NCBI GenBank assembly: GCA_035260325.1
Contig: DATFVL010000055.1
Span: forward strand, 1 to 39,220
Source: Candidatus Methylomirabilota bacterium
GTDB taxonomy: Bacteria > Methylomirabilota > Methylomirabilia > Rokubacteriales > CSP1-6
Length of the DNA stretch: 39,220 bases
Reading direction: 5' to 3'
The position numbers were made by a program, and so were the translations under genes. Of this stretch, positions 16,842 to 25,829 are shown piece after piece; the stretch's first letter is position 1, and the number at the start of each line of letters is the position of its first letter. Under the pieces are notes generated by a model. The model saw nothing but the letters and a program-made list of their open reading frames with translations. It was not told where the DNA came from and did not search any database.

Positions 16842-18352
16842 CGCGTCCGCTCCCGCCACACGGTGAGCGGCGGGCTCGAGCGCCAGGCGTCGCGCGGCGC
16901 GACGGACTCGGCGATGGTCGCGTGGCCGAGGCGCTCGTACTCGGCGAGGACCGCGGCGATCACGGCGACGGACCGGAACCGGCCCGCGGCCGTCCGGATG
17001 GCGGGCAGGATCCGGTCGAGGAAGCCCGTGGAGAGACGGCCCGCCCGGAAGTCCGGGTGCGCGACGATCTGGGCGAGGATCGGGATCGTCGTGCGCACGC
17101 CGACCACCTTGTACTCGGCGAGGGCGCGCGCCATGCGATCGATCGCGGCCGCGCGGTCGGCGCCCCAGACGATCAGCTTGGCGAGGAGCGTGTCGTAGAC
17201 GCCGGGCACCGTGTAGCCCTCGTAGACGCCGGAGTCGTCGCGCACCCACGGGCCCGTGGCCGCGCGGAGCGCGGTGAGCGTGCCGGGCGACGGCAGCCAC
17301 CCGCCGAACGGGTCCTCGGCGTTGATGCGGCACTCGATCGCGGCGCCGCGCCAGGCGACGTCGGCCTGCGTCACGCGGAGGGGCTCGCCGGCGGCGATGC
17401 GGAGCTGCTCGCGGACGAGGTCGATCCCGGTGACCATCTCGGTCACGGGGTGCTCGACCTGGAGCCGCGTGTTCATCTCGAGGAAGTAGAAGTTCAGCTC
17501 GGCGTCCACGAGGAACTCGACGGTGCCCGCGTTCACGTAGCCGGCGGCCCTGGCGATCCGGCAGGCCGCCTCGCCCATCCGTGAGCGCATCGCCGCGTCC
17601 ACCACGGGCGAGGGACACTCTTCCACGAGCTTCTGGTGGCGCCGCTGGATCGAGCACTCCCGTTCCCCGAGGTGGATCACGTGCCCGTGGTCGTCGGCGA
17701 GCACCTGGATCTCGATGTGGCGCGGCTCGGCCACGTAGCGCTCGAGGTAGATTGCGCTGTCGCCGAAGGCCGCGGCGGCCTCGTTGCGCGCCATCCTGAG
17801 CGCCGACTCGAGCTCGCCCTCCTGCCGGACCAGGCGCATCCCCTTGCCGCCCCCGCCCCGCACGGCCTTGAGCATCAGCGGATAGCCGATCCCGCGCGCC
17901 GCCACGCGCGCATCGGCGTCCGGCGCCAGCGGCTCGATGGTGCCCGCCACCATCGGCACGCCCAGGTCGCGCGCGATCCGGCGCGCGGAGGTCTTGTCCC
18001 CCATCGCGCGGATCGCCGCGGGCGGCGGGCCGATGAACGCGAGGCCGGCGGCGGCGCACGCCTCGGCGAAGGCCGCGTTCTCGGCGAGGAAGCCGTAGCC
18101 CGGGTGGACCGCGTCGGCGCCGGCCTCCTTGGCGGCCGCGACGAGCCGGTCGATCGCGAGGTAGCTCTCGGCCGGGGCCGGGGGCCCGATCGGGTAGGCC
18201 TCGTCGGCCATCTGGACGTGGAGCGCCTCCCGGTCGGCCTCGGAGAAGACCGCCACGGACGCGATCCCCGCCTCGCGGCAGGCGCGGATGACCCGGACCG
18301 CGATCTCCCCGCGGTTCGCGACGAGGACCTTGCGGATCCGCCGCGCCGTCAT
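16838..18352 (-). CDS. accC: biotin carboxylase subunit of an acyl-CoA carboxylase
   Basis: A 504-residue ATP-grasp enzyme that carboxylates protein-bound biotin using bicarbonate and ATP. Features are the N-terminal KVLVANRGEIAVRVIRAC, the glycine loop GGGGKGM (residue 166-172), YVAEPRHIEIQVLADDHG, QRRHQKLVEECPSP, the catalytic FLEMNTRLQVEHPVTE and a C-terminal GVYEGYTVPGVYDTLLAKLI. It is about 55 residues longer than E. coli AccC, the extra C terminus resembling the start of the linker in fused propionyl-CoA-carboxylase-type alpha chains. ATG at 18352 has GAGGAA upstream. It lies one base after the ligase stop, and its own stop overlaps the small ORF of repeat copy A. The acyl-CoA substrate depends on a carboxyltransferase not present here. 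Confidence 0.92.
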   Translation of the reverse strand: MTARRIRKVLVANRGEIAVRVIRACREAGIASVAVFSEADREALHVQMADEAYPIGPPAPAESYLAIDRLVAAAKEAGADAVHPGYGFLAENAAFAEACAAAGLAFIGPPPAAIRAMGDKTSARRIARDLGVPMVAGTIEPLAPDADARVAARGIGYPLMLKAVRGGGGKGMRLVRQEGELESALRMARNEAAAAFGDSAIYLERYVAEPRHIEIQVLADDHGHVIHLGERECSIQRRHQKLVEECPSPVVDAAMRSRMGEAACRIARAAGYVNAGTVEFLVDAELNFYFLEMNTRLQVEHPVTEMVTGIDLVREQLRIAAGEPLRVTQADVAWRGAAIECRINAEDPFGGWLPSPGTLTALRAATGPWVRDDSGVYEGYTVPGVYDTLLAKLIVWGADRAAAIDRMARALAEYKVVGVRTTIPILAQIVAHPDFRAGRLSTGFLDRILPAIRTAAGRFRSVAVIAAVLAEYERLGHATIAESVAPRDAWRSSPPLTVWRERTR

Positions 18353-18353
18353 T

Positions 18354-19871
18354 TCATTCCTCGGTCCGCAGGCGGAAGCGCTGGACCTTGCCCGTCGCCG
18401 TCTTGGGAAGCTCCGCGACGAACTCGATCGCGTGGGGCACCTTGTAGCCCGGCGCGCGGCCGGCGACGAAGCCCCTGAGCTCCTCGGCGAGCCCGGGCGA
18501 CGCCCGGGCGCCCTCCGTGAGAACGACCGCCGCGTGGATCCGCGTGAGCCCGTCGGCGCCCGAGCGCCCGACCACGCCCGCCTCCAGCACGGCGGGATGC
18601 TCGGCGAGGTACGCCTCCACCTCCGCGGGCGCGACCCACCGCCCGCCTACCTTCACCATGTCGTCCGCCCGGCCTGCGAACGTGAACCAGCCGTCCTCGT
18701 CCTGGACGAACACGTCGCCCGTCCGGAGCCACTCGCCGAGCATCGTCGCGCGCGTCCGGTCGAGGCGGTTCCAGTAGAAGGGCGACGTCGTCGGCCCCTT
18801 GACGAGGAGGTGGCCGGCGACGCCGGGCCCGACGGGCCGGCCCGCGTCGTCCACGAGCCTCGCCTCGAACCCCGGGACGACCTGGCCGGCGGAGCCGCGC
18901 CGCGCCTTGCCCGGCCGGTTCGCGATGAAGTCGTGGAGCGCCTCGGTGGAGCCGACGACCTCGACGAGCTCGAGGCCGAACCGATCGGCCCAGGCGTCGA
19001 AGATCGCCGGCGGCAGCGCCTCGCCCGAGGAGACGCAGAAGCGCAGCGAGGAGAGGTCGAAGCGGAGCTCCGCCTCGGCCACCTGGAGCATCCGCGCGTA
19101 GAGGGTCGGGACGGCGAAGAAGATCGTGGGCCGCTCGGCGGCGATCACCTCGAACGCGCGCTCGGGCGTCGTCCGCTCCGGTACCAGGACCGACGCCGCC
19201 CCCGCGAGCGCGGGGAAGTAGAGCGCGTTGCCGAGGCCGAAGGCGAAGTAGAGCTTCGAGGCGGAGTACGTGAGGTCGTCGGGGCCGATGCCGAAGACGC
19301 CCGAGCCGACGAGCTCCGCGGCGCGGACGAAGTTCTGATGGGTATGGACGGCCGCCTTCGGCCGGCCCGTCGAGCCCGAGGTGTAGCCCCAGTACATGAC
19401 GTCCTCGCGCGACGTGGCCGCCGGCTCGACACGCGCGCCGGCCTCGCGCTCGAGGTCGCCCGGTGCGAGGACCGCGCGGAGCCACGGGCACCGTCCGCCC
19501 AGCGCGCGGAGCCGCGCGGCGATCGCGTCCTCCGCCAGCACCGCCCTCGCGCGGCTGTCGTTCAGGAGGAACTCGTACTCGGCGTCCGTCATCAGCGTGT
19601 TGACCGGCACCGCCACGGCACCGAGCTTCACGGCCCCCCAGAACGCCGCGGCGAACGCCGGCGTGTCGTCGAGGACCAGGAGCACGCGGTGCTCGAGCTC
19701 GACGCCCCGGCTCGCGAGCGCGGCCGCCGCGTGATCGACGCGCTCGGCGAGCTCCGCGTAGCCGATCGAGCGCCCGGCGGCGCGGAAGGCGGTGCGGCCG
19801 CCGCGGCCCTCGGCGATGTGGCGGTCCACGAAGAAGACGGCGGCGTTGAAGCGCTCCGGCAGGTCCCTCAC
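18354..19871 (-). CDS. benzoate-CoA ligase family protein
   Basis: A 505-residue adenylate-forming ligase of the benzoate-CoA ligase branch, which activates aromatic acids as CoA esters. The start RDLPERFNAAVFFVDRHIAEG is the characteristic N terminus of this branch and fixes the GTG at 19871; an open frame continues 28 codons upstream but is Arg-rich and unrelated. Motifs are YTSGSTGRPKAAVHTH (about residue 163-178), the branch-typical CVSSGEALPPAIFD, WLRTGDVFVQDEDGWFTFAGR, DDMVKVGGRWVAP and the catalytic lysine region LPKTATGKVQRFRLR near the C terminus. It heads the operon with the biotin carboxylase parts and the amino-acid importer. Exact aromatic substrate is not readable; related aliphatic acids are possible. 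Confidence 0.88.
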   Translation of the reverse strand: MRDLPERFNAAVFFVDRHIAEGRGGRTAFRAAGRSIGYAELAERVDHAAAALASRGVELEHRVLLVLDDTPAFAAAFWGAVKLGAVAVPVNTLMTDAEYEFLLNDSRARAVLAEDAIAARLRALGGRCPWLRAVLAPGDLEREAGARVEPAATSREDVMYWGYTSGSTGRPKAAVHTHQNFVRAAELVGSGVFGIGPDDLTYSASKLYFAFGLGNALYFPALAGAASVLVPERTTPERAFEVIAAERPTIFFAVPTLYARMLQVAEAELRFDLSSLRFCVSSGEALPPAIFDAWADRFGLELVEVVGSTEALHDFIANRPGKARRGSAGQVVPGFEARLVDDAGRPVGPGVAGHLLVKGPTTSPFYWNRLDRTRATMLGEWLRTGDVFVQDEDGWFTFAGRADDMVKVGGRWVAPAEVEAYLAEHPAVLEAGVVGRSGADGLTRIHAAVVLTEGARASPGLAEELRGFVAGRAPGYKVPHAIEFVAELPKTATGKVQRFRLRTEE

Positions 19872-19912
19872 GCCGGAGATTCTATCGGAATCGCCGCGCC
19901 GGCGTCGCGGCG

Positions 19913-19932
19913 CGTCAACGCCCCGGTTGACG
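19913..19932. promoter_or_regulatory. candidate operator dyad in the divergent gap
   Basis: CGTCAAC and its exact complement GTTGACG lie six bases apart (CGTCAAC-N6-GTTGACG). The right arm overlaps the -35 box of the beta-propeller promoter, and the dyad sits about 42 bases upstream of the ligase GTG. A dimeric repressor or activator bound here could control both directions. No regulator gene is adjacent. Confidence 0.4.
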
Positions 19933-19955
19933 TGGCGGGCGGCGGCGCATAGCAT
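19927..19955 (+). promoter_or_regulatory. candidate promoter of the beta-propeller gene
   Basis: TTGACG (19927-19932; five of six matches) and TAGCAT (19950-19955; four of six matches) are separated by 17 bases, about 60 bases upstream of the ATG at 20016. A GGAGGG ribosome site follows near 20002. Confidence 0.45.
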
Positions 19956-20015
19956 CGCGTCTCACGGCCCGTCGGCCGAGCGCGACCATCCCGACATCAC
20001 CTGGAGGGAACGACC

Positions 20016-21194
20016 ATGCAGCCTTCACGCGCGACGTGGCTCACCGCGGCGCTCCTGCTCGTGTGCTCGCTCACGTTCGCCTCCTGGGCGGCCGGCCAGC
20101 TGATGATCGTCGGCAACGACGAGAAGGTGGGCTGGGACGACGCCGGGAAGGTGGTGGTCCGGGCCCCCGGGAAGGACACGATCTCGATCGTGGACATCGG
20201 CAACCGCGAGTCGCCGCGGATCGTCGCGAGCCTGTCCCTGATGAACTCGGTCTTCGGCCCGCCGACCAACCTCCAGATCACGCCGGACGGCAGGCTCGCC
20301 CTCGTCGCCAACTCGTTCGACGTCGTCCAGGACGGGGGCGCCTGGAAGAACGTGCCCGACAACAAGCTCTACGTCATCGACCTCACGACCAGCCCGCCCG
20401 CGCACATCGCGACCGTCGAGGTCGGCAAGCAGCCGTCCGGTCTCGCGATCAACCGGGCCGGCGACCTGGCCCTGGTCACGAACCGCGCCGACAACTCGAT
20501 CAGCGTGCTCTCGATCCAGGGCAAGGAGGTGAAGCTGATCGACACGGTGCCGATGGGCGAGATGGTCGCGGCCGTCGCCATCACGCCCGACGGCAAGCGC
20601 GCGTTCGCGGTCAAGTTCCCGGGCCACAAGGTCGCGATGCTCGAGATCGAGGGCCAGAAGGTGACCTACACGAAGTACGACATGCCCGTCGGCCTCTGGC
20701 CCTACAACATCGACATCACGCCGAACGGCAAGCTCGCGCTCACCGCGGACAACGGCAACGCCGGCAGCTCCGACGGCCACGTGGACACGGTGAGTGTGAT
20801 CGACCTCGAGGCGAGCCCGCCGCGCGTGATCGACCGCGTCGTCGTCGGGGACGCGCCCGAAGGATTCGCGATCAGCCCGACGGGCGAGATCGCGGTCGCG
20901 ATCCTGCTGAACGGGAGCGCCGCCGTGCCGAAGAACGCCTGGTTCGCCAACAAGGCGGGCAAGGTCGCCGTGCTGAAGATCGACGGCAAGAAGGTCACGA
21001 AGGTCGGCGAGGTCGAGGTGGGCGGCCTGCCCGAGGGCGTCGTCTTCAGCCCGGACGGGAAGTACATCTACGTCGGCAACTACACCGACCGCGACGTGTC
21101 GATCCTGAAGGTGGACGGCACGAGGGTGACGAACACGGGCAGGCGGTTCACCCTGCCGGGCCAGCCCGCCTCCATGCGCGGCGCCGCGCGCTGA
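20016..21194 (+). CDS. secreted YVTN/lactonase-like beta-propeller protein
   Basis: A 392-residue exported protein with a signal peptide (hydrophobic core TAALLLVCSLTFASWAAG, cleavage about residue 27). The mature part carries about six beta-propeller blades with the YncE/YVTN pattern: ITPDGRLALVANSF, INRAGDLALVTNRADNSISVL, ITPDGKRAFAVKFPGHKVAML, ITPNGKLALTADNG, ISPTGEIAVAILL and FSPDGKYIYVGNYTDRDVSIL. Such proteins act as periplasmic binding scaffolds or lactonases; I see no metal-site pattern that would decide. It is monocistronic, divergent from the ligase operon and convergent with ndk, whose end is four bases away. ATG at 20016 has GGAGGG upstream. Confidence 0.87.
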   Translation: MQPSRATWLTAALLLVCSLTFASWAAGQLMIVGNDEKVGWDDAGKVVVRAPGKDTISIVDIGNRESPRIVASLSLMNSVFGPPTNLQITPDGRLALVANSFDVVQDGGAWKNVPDNKLYVIDLTTSPPAHIATVEVGKQPSGLAINRAGDLALVTNRADNSISVLSIQGKEVKLIDTVPMGEMVAAVAITPDGKRAFAVKFPGHKVAMLEIEGQKVTYTKYDMPVGLWPYNIDITPNGKLALTADNGNAGSSDGHVDTVSVIDLEASPPRVIDRVVVGDAPEGFAISPTGEIAVAILLNGSAAVPKNAWFANKAGKVAVLKIDGKKVTKVGEVEVGGLPEGVVFSPDGKYIYVGNYTDRDVSILKVDGTRVTNTGRRFTLPGQPASMRGAAR

Positions 21195-21198
21195 GGCG

Positions 21199-21624
21199 CT
21201 ACCGGGGGAAGATCTCGAGGCCTGCGAAGAAGTACGCGAGCTCGACCGCCGCGGTCGCGCGCGAGTCGGAGCCGTGGACCGCGTTGGCCTCGATGGACGA
21301 GGCGAAGTCCTTGCGGATCGTTCCGGGCGCCGCCTTGGTGAAGTCCGTCGCGCCCATGAGGTCGCGCCAGCGCTGGATCGCGTTCTCCCCCTCGAGCACC
21401 ATCGCGATGCAGGGCCCCTGGGTCATGTACGCGCAGAGGCTCGCATAGAACGGGCGGTCCTTGTGGACGGCGTAGAAGCCCCGCGCCTGGTCGAGCGTCA
21501 TGTGGAGCATCTTCGCCGCGAGGACCTTGAAGCCGGCGTTCTCGATGCGCGCGAGGATCTGGCCGGCGACGCCCTTGACGACGGCGTCGGGCTTGATGAT
21601 CGCGAGCGTGCGCTCGATCGTCAT
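21199..21624 (-). CDS. ndk: nucleoside-diphosphate kinase
   Basis: A 141-residue enzyme that transfers the terminal phosphate from ATP to other NDPs through a phospho-histidine. The start [12 protein letters not shown], the loop [14 protein letters not shown] and the active-site NAVHGSDS (His117) are all present. Length is standard. Its ATG overlaps the stop of the small ORF of repeat copy B (ATGA), and no Shine-Dalgarno sequence is visible in the hairpin just upstream. The gene is last in the long minus-strand TCA operon, directly after succinyl-CoA synthetase; a link between succinyl-CoA synthetase and NDP kinase is known, since the former can produce GTP or ATP for the latter. Confidence 0.96.
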   Translation of the reverse strand: MTIERTLAIIKPDAVVKGVAGQILARIENAGFKVLAAKMLHMTLDQARGFYAVHKDRPFYASLCAYMTQGPCIAMVLEGENAIQRWRDLMGATDFTKAAPGTIRKDFASSIEANAVHGSDSRATAAVELAYFFAGLEIFPR

Positions 21625-21710
21625 TGTAACGGGAGCCGCGAGGCCGGCGGCACTCGGGACGTGCCCTGTTCAAGATCCGTGGCGGCTGCGTTCCGCATGA
21701 CGCCGCTCAT
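21621..21710 (-). CDS. small ORF inside repeated hairpin element, copy B
   Basis: A 29-codon open frame bridging sucD and ndk. Its ATG overlaps the sucD stop (ATGA at 21710-21707) and its TGA overlaps the ndk ATG (ATGA at 21624-21621). The peptide contains [21 protein letters not shown], nearly the same as copy A's small ORF. A one-base indel relative to copy A changes the last residues (LPLQ instead of LR), yet both frames still end exactly at the following start codon. No known domain is recognisable. A real peptide, a translational coupler and a chance open frame in a GC-rich repeat are all possible; the two-sided coupling in both copies favours the first two. Confidence 0.45.
   Translation of the reverse strand: MSGVMRNAAATDLEQGTSRVPPASRLPLQ
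21628..21703 (-). repeat. dispersed hairpin repeat, copy B (sucD to ndk gap)
   Basis: A 76-base element matching 16739-16813. The inner hairpin GGCAC-GTCCCGA-GTGCC is fully conserved. The outer stem keeps AGCCGC/GCGGCT and AACG/CGTT pairing around a small C versus CC internal loop, where copy A has a G-C pair. It fills the sucD-ndk gap and touches the ndk start. It lies in the same orientation, relative to transcription, as copy A. Confidence 0.8.
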
Positions 21711-22575
21711 TTCCCGAGGACTTTGGCGACGGTCGCGCCCATGTCGGCCGGGCTCCGGACCAGCGTGGCGCCCGCCTTCTCGAGTGCGGTCATCTTCTCG
21801 GCCGCGGTGCCCTTCCCCCCCGCGATGATCGCGCCCGCGTGGCCCATGCGGCGTCCGGGCGGCGCCGTCTGGCCGCAGATGAACGCGACGACGGGCTTCT
21901 TGACGTGGCTCCGGATGAAGGCGGCCGCCTCCTCCTCGGCGGTCCCGCCGATCTCGCCGATCAGCATGATCGCCTCCGTGCCGGGGTCGTCGGTGAAAAG
22001 GCCGAGCACGTTAACGAAGGTCGTGCCGTTCACGGGATCGCCCCCGATCCCCACGCACGAGGACTGGCCGATCCCACGGCGCGTGAGCTGGCCGACGACC
22101 TCGTAGGTGAGGGTGCCGCTGCGCGAGACGACGCCGACCGGGCCCGGCCTGTGGATGTGGCCCGGCATGATGCCCACCTTCGCCTCGCCCGGCGTGATGA
22201 CGCCCGGGCAGTTCGGCCCGACCAGGCGCGTCGGCTTCTCGGCGAGGTAGTGCTTCACGCGGACCATGTCGGCGACCGGGATGCCCTCGGTGATGCACAC
22301 GACGAGGGGCACGCCGGCGGCGGCGGCCTCCATGATCGCGTCGGCGGCCGCGGCGGGCGGCACGAAGATGAGGGCGCAGTTGGCGCCCTCGCTCCGCACC
22401 GCCTCCTCGACCGTGTTCCAGACGGGAAACCCCTCGTGGGTCGTCCCGCCCTTCCCCGGCGTCACGCCGCCCACGACCGTCGTGCCGTACTCCTTGCAGC
22501 GCGCGGCGTGGAACGCCCCCTCGCGGCCCGTGATGCCCTGGACGACCACGCGCGTGGCCTTCGAGACGAGGACGC

Positions 22576-22579
<4 letters not shown>
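21707..22579 (-). CDS. sucD: succinyl-CoA synthetase alpha subunit
   Basis: A 290-residue CoA-binding subunit of succinyl-CoA synthetase (ADP- or GDP-forming). It shows the N-terminal Rossmann [44 protein letters not shown], and the phospho-histidine loop [18 protein letters not shown]. The start is GTG at 22579, overlapping the sucC stop as GTGA and preceded by an AGGGGG site; the open frame upstream is not coding. Its TGA overlaps the ATG of the repeat-borne small ORF. Residue composition and length are normal. Confidence 0.96.
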
Positions 22580-23742
<1,163 letters not shown>

Positions 23743-23786
23743 CGCCAGTGCCTTCCCGATTCGTGCCGCACGCTTCGTATGGGCGG

Positions 23787-24287
23787 CTACTCCAGCGGTG
23801 GTTCCGAGCGATCCTCCGGGCCACGCTGGAGATGCGGGTTGCGCATCAGGATGCGGGCGCACGTGTTCCACCGGAGCAGCGCGTCGTCGTTGCCCGGAGG
23901 TCGGAGGGCCTCGGCCTTCTCGTACCAGGTCATCGCCTCCCGCAACCACTCGTACGCGACGAACTCGGACCCGCGGCCGCCATGCTGGAGCTTGGCCCTG
24001 GCCCGCCGCTCGGCGATGATCCCGGCGTAGTAGAGGCGCTCGTACTCGTCAGCGAGACGGGTCAACACCTCCCGGGCCCGGGTGACGGCGTCGGCCACCC
24101 CCTGCTCGAACTCGTCGGTGACGGCCAGGAGCAGCATCACGAGCGCCTGCTGGTGCTCCGGGTCGATTCGCAGCACGTCGAGGCAGATGCTCTCGGCCTG
24201 CGCGGGCTCATTGAGGAGCCGGTACCGCTCCGCCTTCTCGAGCGCCTTGGGGATCGCCTCCCTGGTGAGCGGCTTGAGCTCGAACAT
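23787..24287 (-). CDS. TPR-like protein in the frd-suc gap, function unknown
   Basis: A 166-residue soluble, helix-rich protein. The segment IPKALEKAERYRLLNEPAQAESICLDVLRIDPEHQQALVMLLLAVTDEF (about residue 12-60) is a tetratricopeptide-like repeat pair, and EWLREAMTWYEKAEALRPPGNDDALLRWNTCARIL forms another near the C terminus. No signal or membrane segment. It lies 25 bases after frdD and 44 before sucC, on the same strand. A role as assembly or scaffold factor for the fumarate reductase is possible purely from position. ATG at 24287 is preferred (GGGAGGG upstream); a GTG at 24290 adds one residue. Confidence 0.8.
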   Translation of the reverse strand: MFELKPLTREAIPKALEKAERYRLLNEPAQAESICLDVLRIDPEHQQALVMLLLAVTDEFEQGVADAVTRAREVLTRLADEYERLYYAGIIAERRARAKLQHGGRGSEFVAYEWLREAMTWYEKAEALRPPGNDDALLRWNTCARILMRNPHLQRGPEDRSEPPLE

Positions 24288-24312
24288 CACGCCCTCCCCC
24301 GCCCCCCGCGTG

Positions 24313-24663
24313 CTACGGGATGGTCCACAAGATGTACGCGGCCATGACGGTCGCCGCGAGAGCCGTGCCGTAGCACAGGACGACGATGAGCGGGGTCAGG
24401 TGTTTGACCTGCAGGCCATCGTAGAGCGTGTAGCGAAAGCGATGGGCCCAGTGGAAGAGGGGCAGGGCGATGAAGACGAAGAGGTAGAGCCGCGCCACCG
24501 GGTGCCTGACCAGGCCGCGGACCGACTCGTAGCTCGGGGCGTCCAGCCATCCGAGCGGAACGGCCAAGCCGGTCAGCAAGACATGGATTGGGAAAAGGAG
24601 CGCGGCGACCGTTCCACCCGCGCTGAACAGGAGCCACAGAAACGGCGTGATCGACCTCGGCAT
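24313..24663 (-). CDS. frdD: fumarate reductase membrane anchor subunit D
   Basis: A 116-residue membrane protein with three hydrophobic helices. It follows the E. coli FrdD pattern: FLWLLFSAGGTVAALLFPIHVLLTGLAVPLG, then SYESVRGLVRHPVARLYLFVFIALPLFHWAHRFRYTLYDGL, and a final helix. FrdC and FrdD anchor the FrdAB dimer and bind quinol; this type has no haem. It begins one base after the frdC stop. Nearby base composition looks slightly less GC-biased than in the flanking TCA genes, which might hint at separate acquisition, but I have not measured it. Confidence 0.9.
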   Translation of the reverse strand: MPRSITPFLWLLFSAGGTVAALLFPIHVLLTGLAVPLGWLDAPSYESVRGLVRHPVARLYLFVFIALPLFHWAHRFRYTLYDGLQVKHLTPLIVVLCYGTALAATVMAAYILWTIP

Positions 24664-25083
24664 CTATCGCCCCCGCAGCATGATCACGGCCACGGCCCCG
24701 GAGAGAGCCAGCCAGGCCGCGTAGTTCAGGCCGACGATAACCCAATCTGGCACGCGCTTGCCCCTGAGCCGCACCACCATGGCCGTGGGAGCCAGGTTGA
24801 ACCACGTGATGGAATGGAGGAGGACGAAGACAAACACGACGCCGTGCAGGGCGATGAAGAGGGGCGTTCCCAGGCGAGCGAGGAATCGCGCGTACGCGTG
24901 AGGGCCCTGGGCGACGGCCCAGAGCTGCCAGAGTGAGACCGCGGCGAAGATCGCGACGAAGACGCAGGTGAGCTCGCGCAGCACGAAGCCGGTGTAGGCG
25001 CGGTTCTGGAGCCACCACCAGACCGAGACGCGACGACGGTACCACCGCGGATGGTACGGGGTGTAGCGAGCCTCGGCCTTCAT
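24664..25083 (-). CDS. frdC: fumarate reductase membrane anchor subunit C
   Basis: A 139-residue anchor protein with three membrane helices. The pattern [38 protein letters not shown] and [25 protein letters not shown] matches E. coli FrdC (which has the same tryptophan-rich start, an LRE motif and TWFELAPKA). The E in VLRELT corresponds by position to the E. coli quinol-site glutamate region. ATG at 25083 overlaps the frdB stop (ATGA). A long open frame extends upstream inside frdB but is a shadow. Confidence 0.9.
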   Translation of the reverse strand: MKAEARYTPYHPRWYRRRVSVWWWLQNRAYTGFVLRELTCVFVAIFAAVSLWQLWAVAQGPHAYARFLARLGTPLFIALHGVVFVFVLLHSITWFNLAPTAMVVRLRGKRVPDWVIVGLNYAAWLALSGAVAVIMLRGR

Positions 25084-25823
25084 CCCGCTCCCCGGGGGAG
25101 GAGGAGCGACTTGAGCCAGTGAATGGCCCCCGTGAGCTTGTACTGTTGGATGGCGCCCGCGGGATCCACGTGCTTGGGGCACACCTTCGTGCACTCCCCG
25201 ACGAACGTGCACTGCCAGATGCCGTCGGGCTCGGAGAGGATCTCGAGCCGCTCCGGCGCCCCCTCGTCCCGCGAGTCCATGTTGTAGCGTTGGGCCAGGG
25301 CGATGGCCGCCGGACCGATGAAACCGGGTTCGAGCCCATAGATGGGACACGCCGAGTAGCAGAGCATGCAGTTGATGCACATGCTGAACTGCTTGTAGGC
25401 GTCGAGCTCGTCGGGCGTCTGTAAGTACTCGCCCTCCGCGAGCGGCCGCTCGTCCTTTCGGACGATCCAGGGCTTCACCTTCTTGAGCTTGCGCATGAAG
25501 TCGGAGAGGTCCACGACCAGGTCGCGCACGATCGGGAAGTAGTCCAGCGGCTCCACGCGGATGGGGCCGGGGAGGGCCTCCGACAGGAACGACGCGCAGG
25601 TGAGCTTCGGCGAGCCGTTCACCTTCATCCCGCAACTGCCGCAGACACCCATCCGGCAGGACCACCTGAACGACAGGGAGCCGTCCAGCCGGTCCTTGAT
25701 GTAGTTGAGGGCGTCGAGGACGACCCAGTCCTTCCGAAACGGAACCTCATAGGTCTGGAAGGTGGGCTCCGACTCCTGCTCCGGGCGATAGCGCGCCACC
25801 GTGAGGGCGACTGTTGACAGCAT
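25080..25823 (-). CDS. frdB: fumarate reductase iron-sulfur subunit (E. coli type)
   Basis: A 247-residue electron-transfer subunit. The [2Fe-2S] site is [20 protein letters not shown] with the fourth Cys in KLTCASF. The [4Fe-4S] site is [15 protein letters not shown] and the [3Fe-4S] site lies in [25 protein letters not shown]. Line-by-line resemblance to E. coli FrdB is high, including [19 protein letters not shown] and [23 protein letters not shown] at 25823 has a GGGAGGT ribosome site. It sits 6 bases after frdA. This subunit relays electrons from membrane quinol to FAD in FrdA. Confidence 0.95.
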   Translation of the reverse strand: MLSTVALTVARYRPEQESEPTFQTYEVPFRKDWVVLDALNYIKDRLDGSLSFRWSCRMGVCGSCGMKVNGSPKLTCASFLSEALPGPIRVEPLDYFPIVRDLVVDLSDFMRKLKKVKPWIVRKDERPLAEGEYLQTPDELDAYKQFSMCINCMLCYSACPIYGLEPGFIGPAAIALAQRYNMDSRDEGAPERLEILSEPDGIWQCTFVGECTKVCPKHVDPAGAIQQYKLTGAIHWLKSLLLPRGAG

Positions 25824-25829
25824 TCGTCT

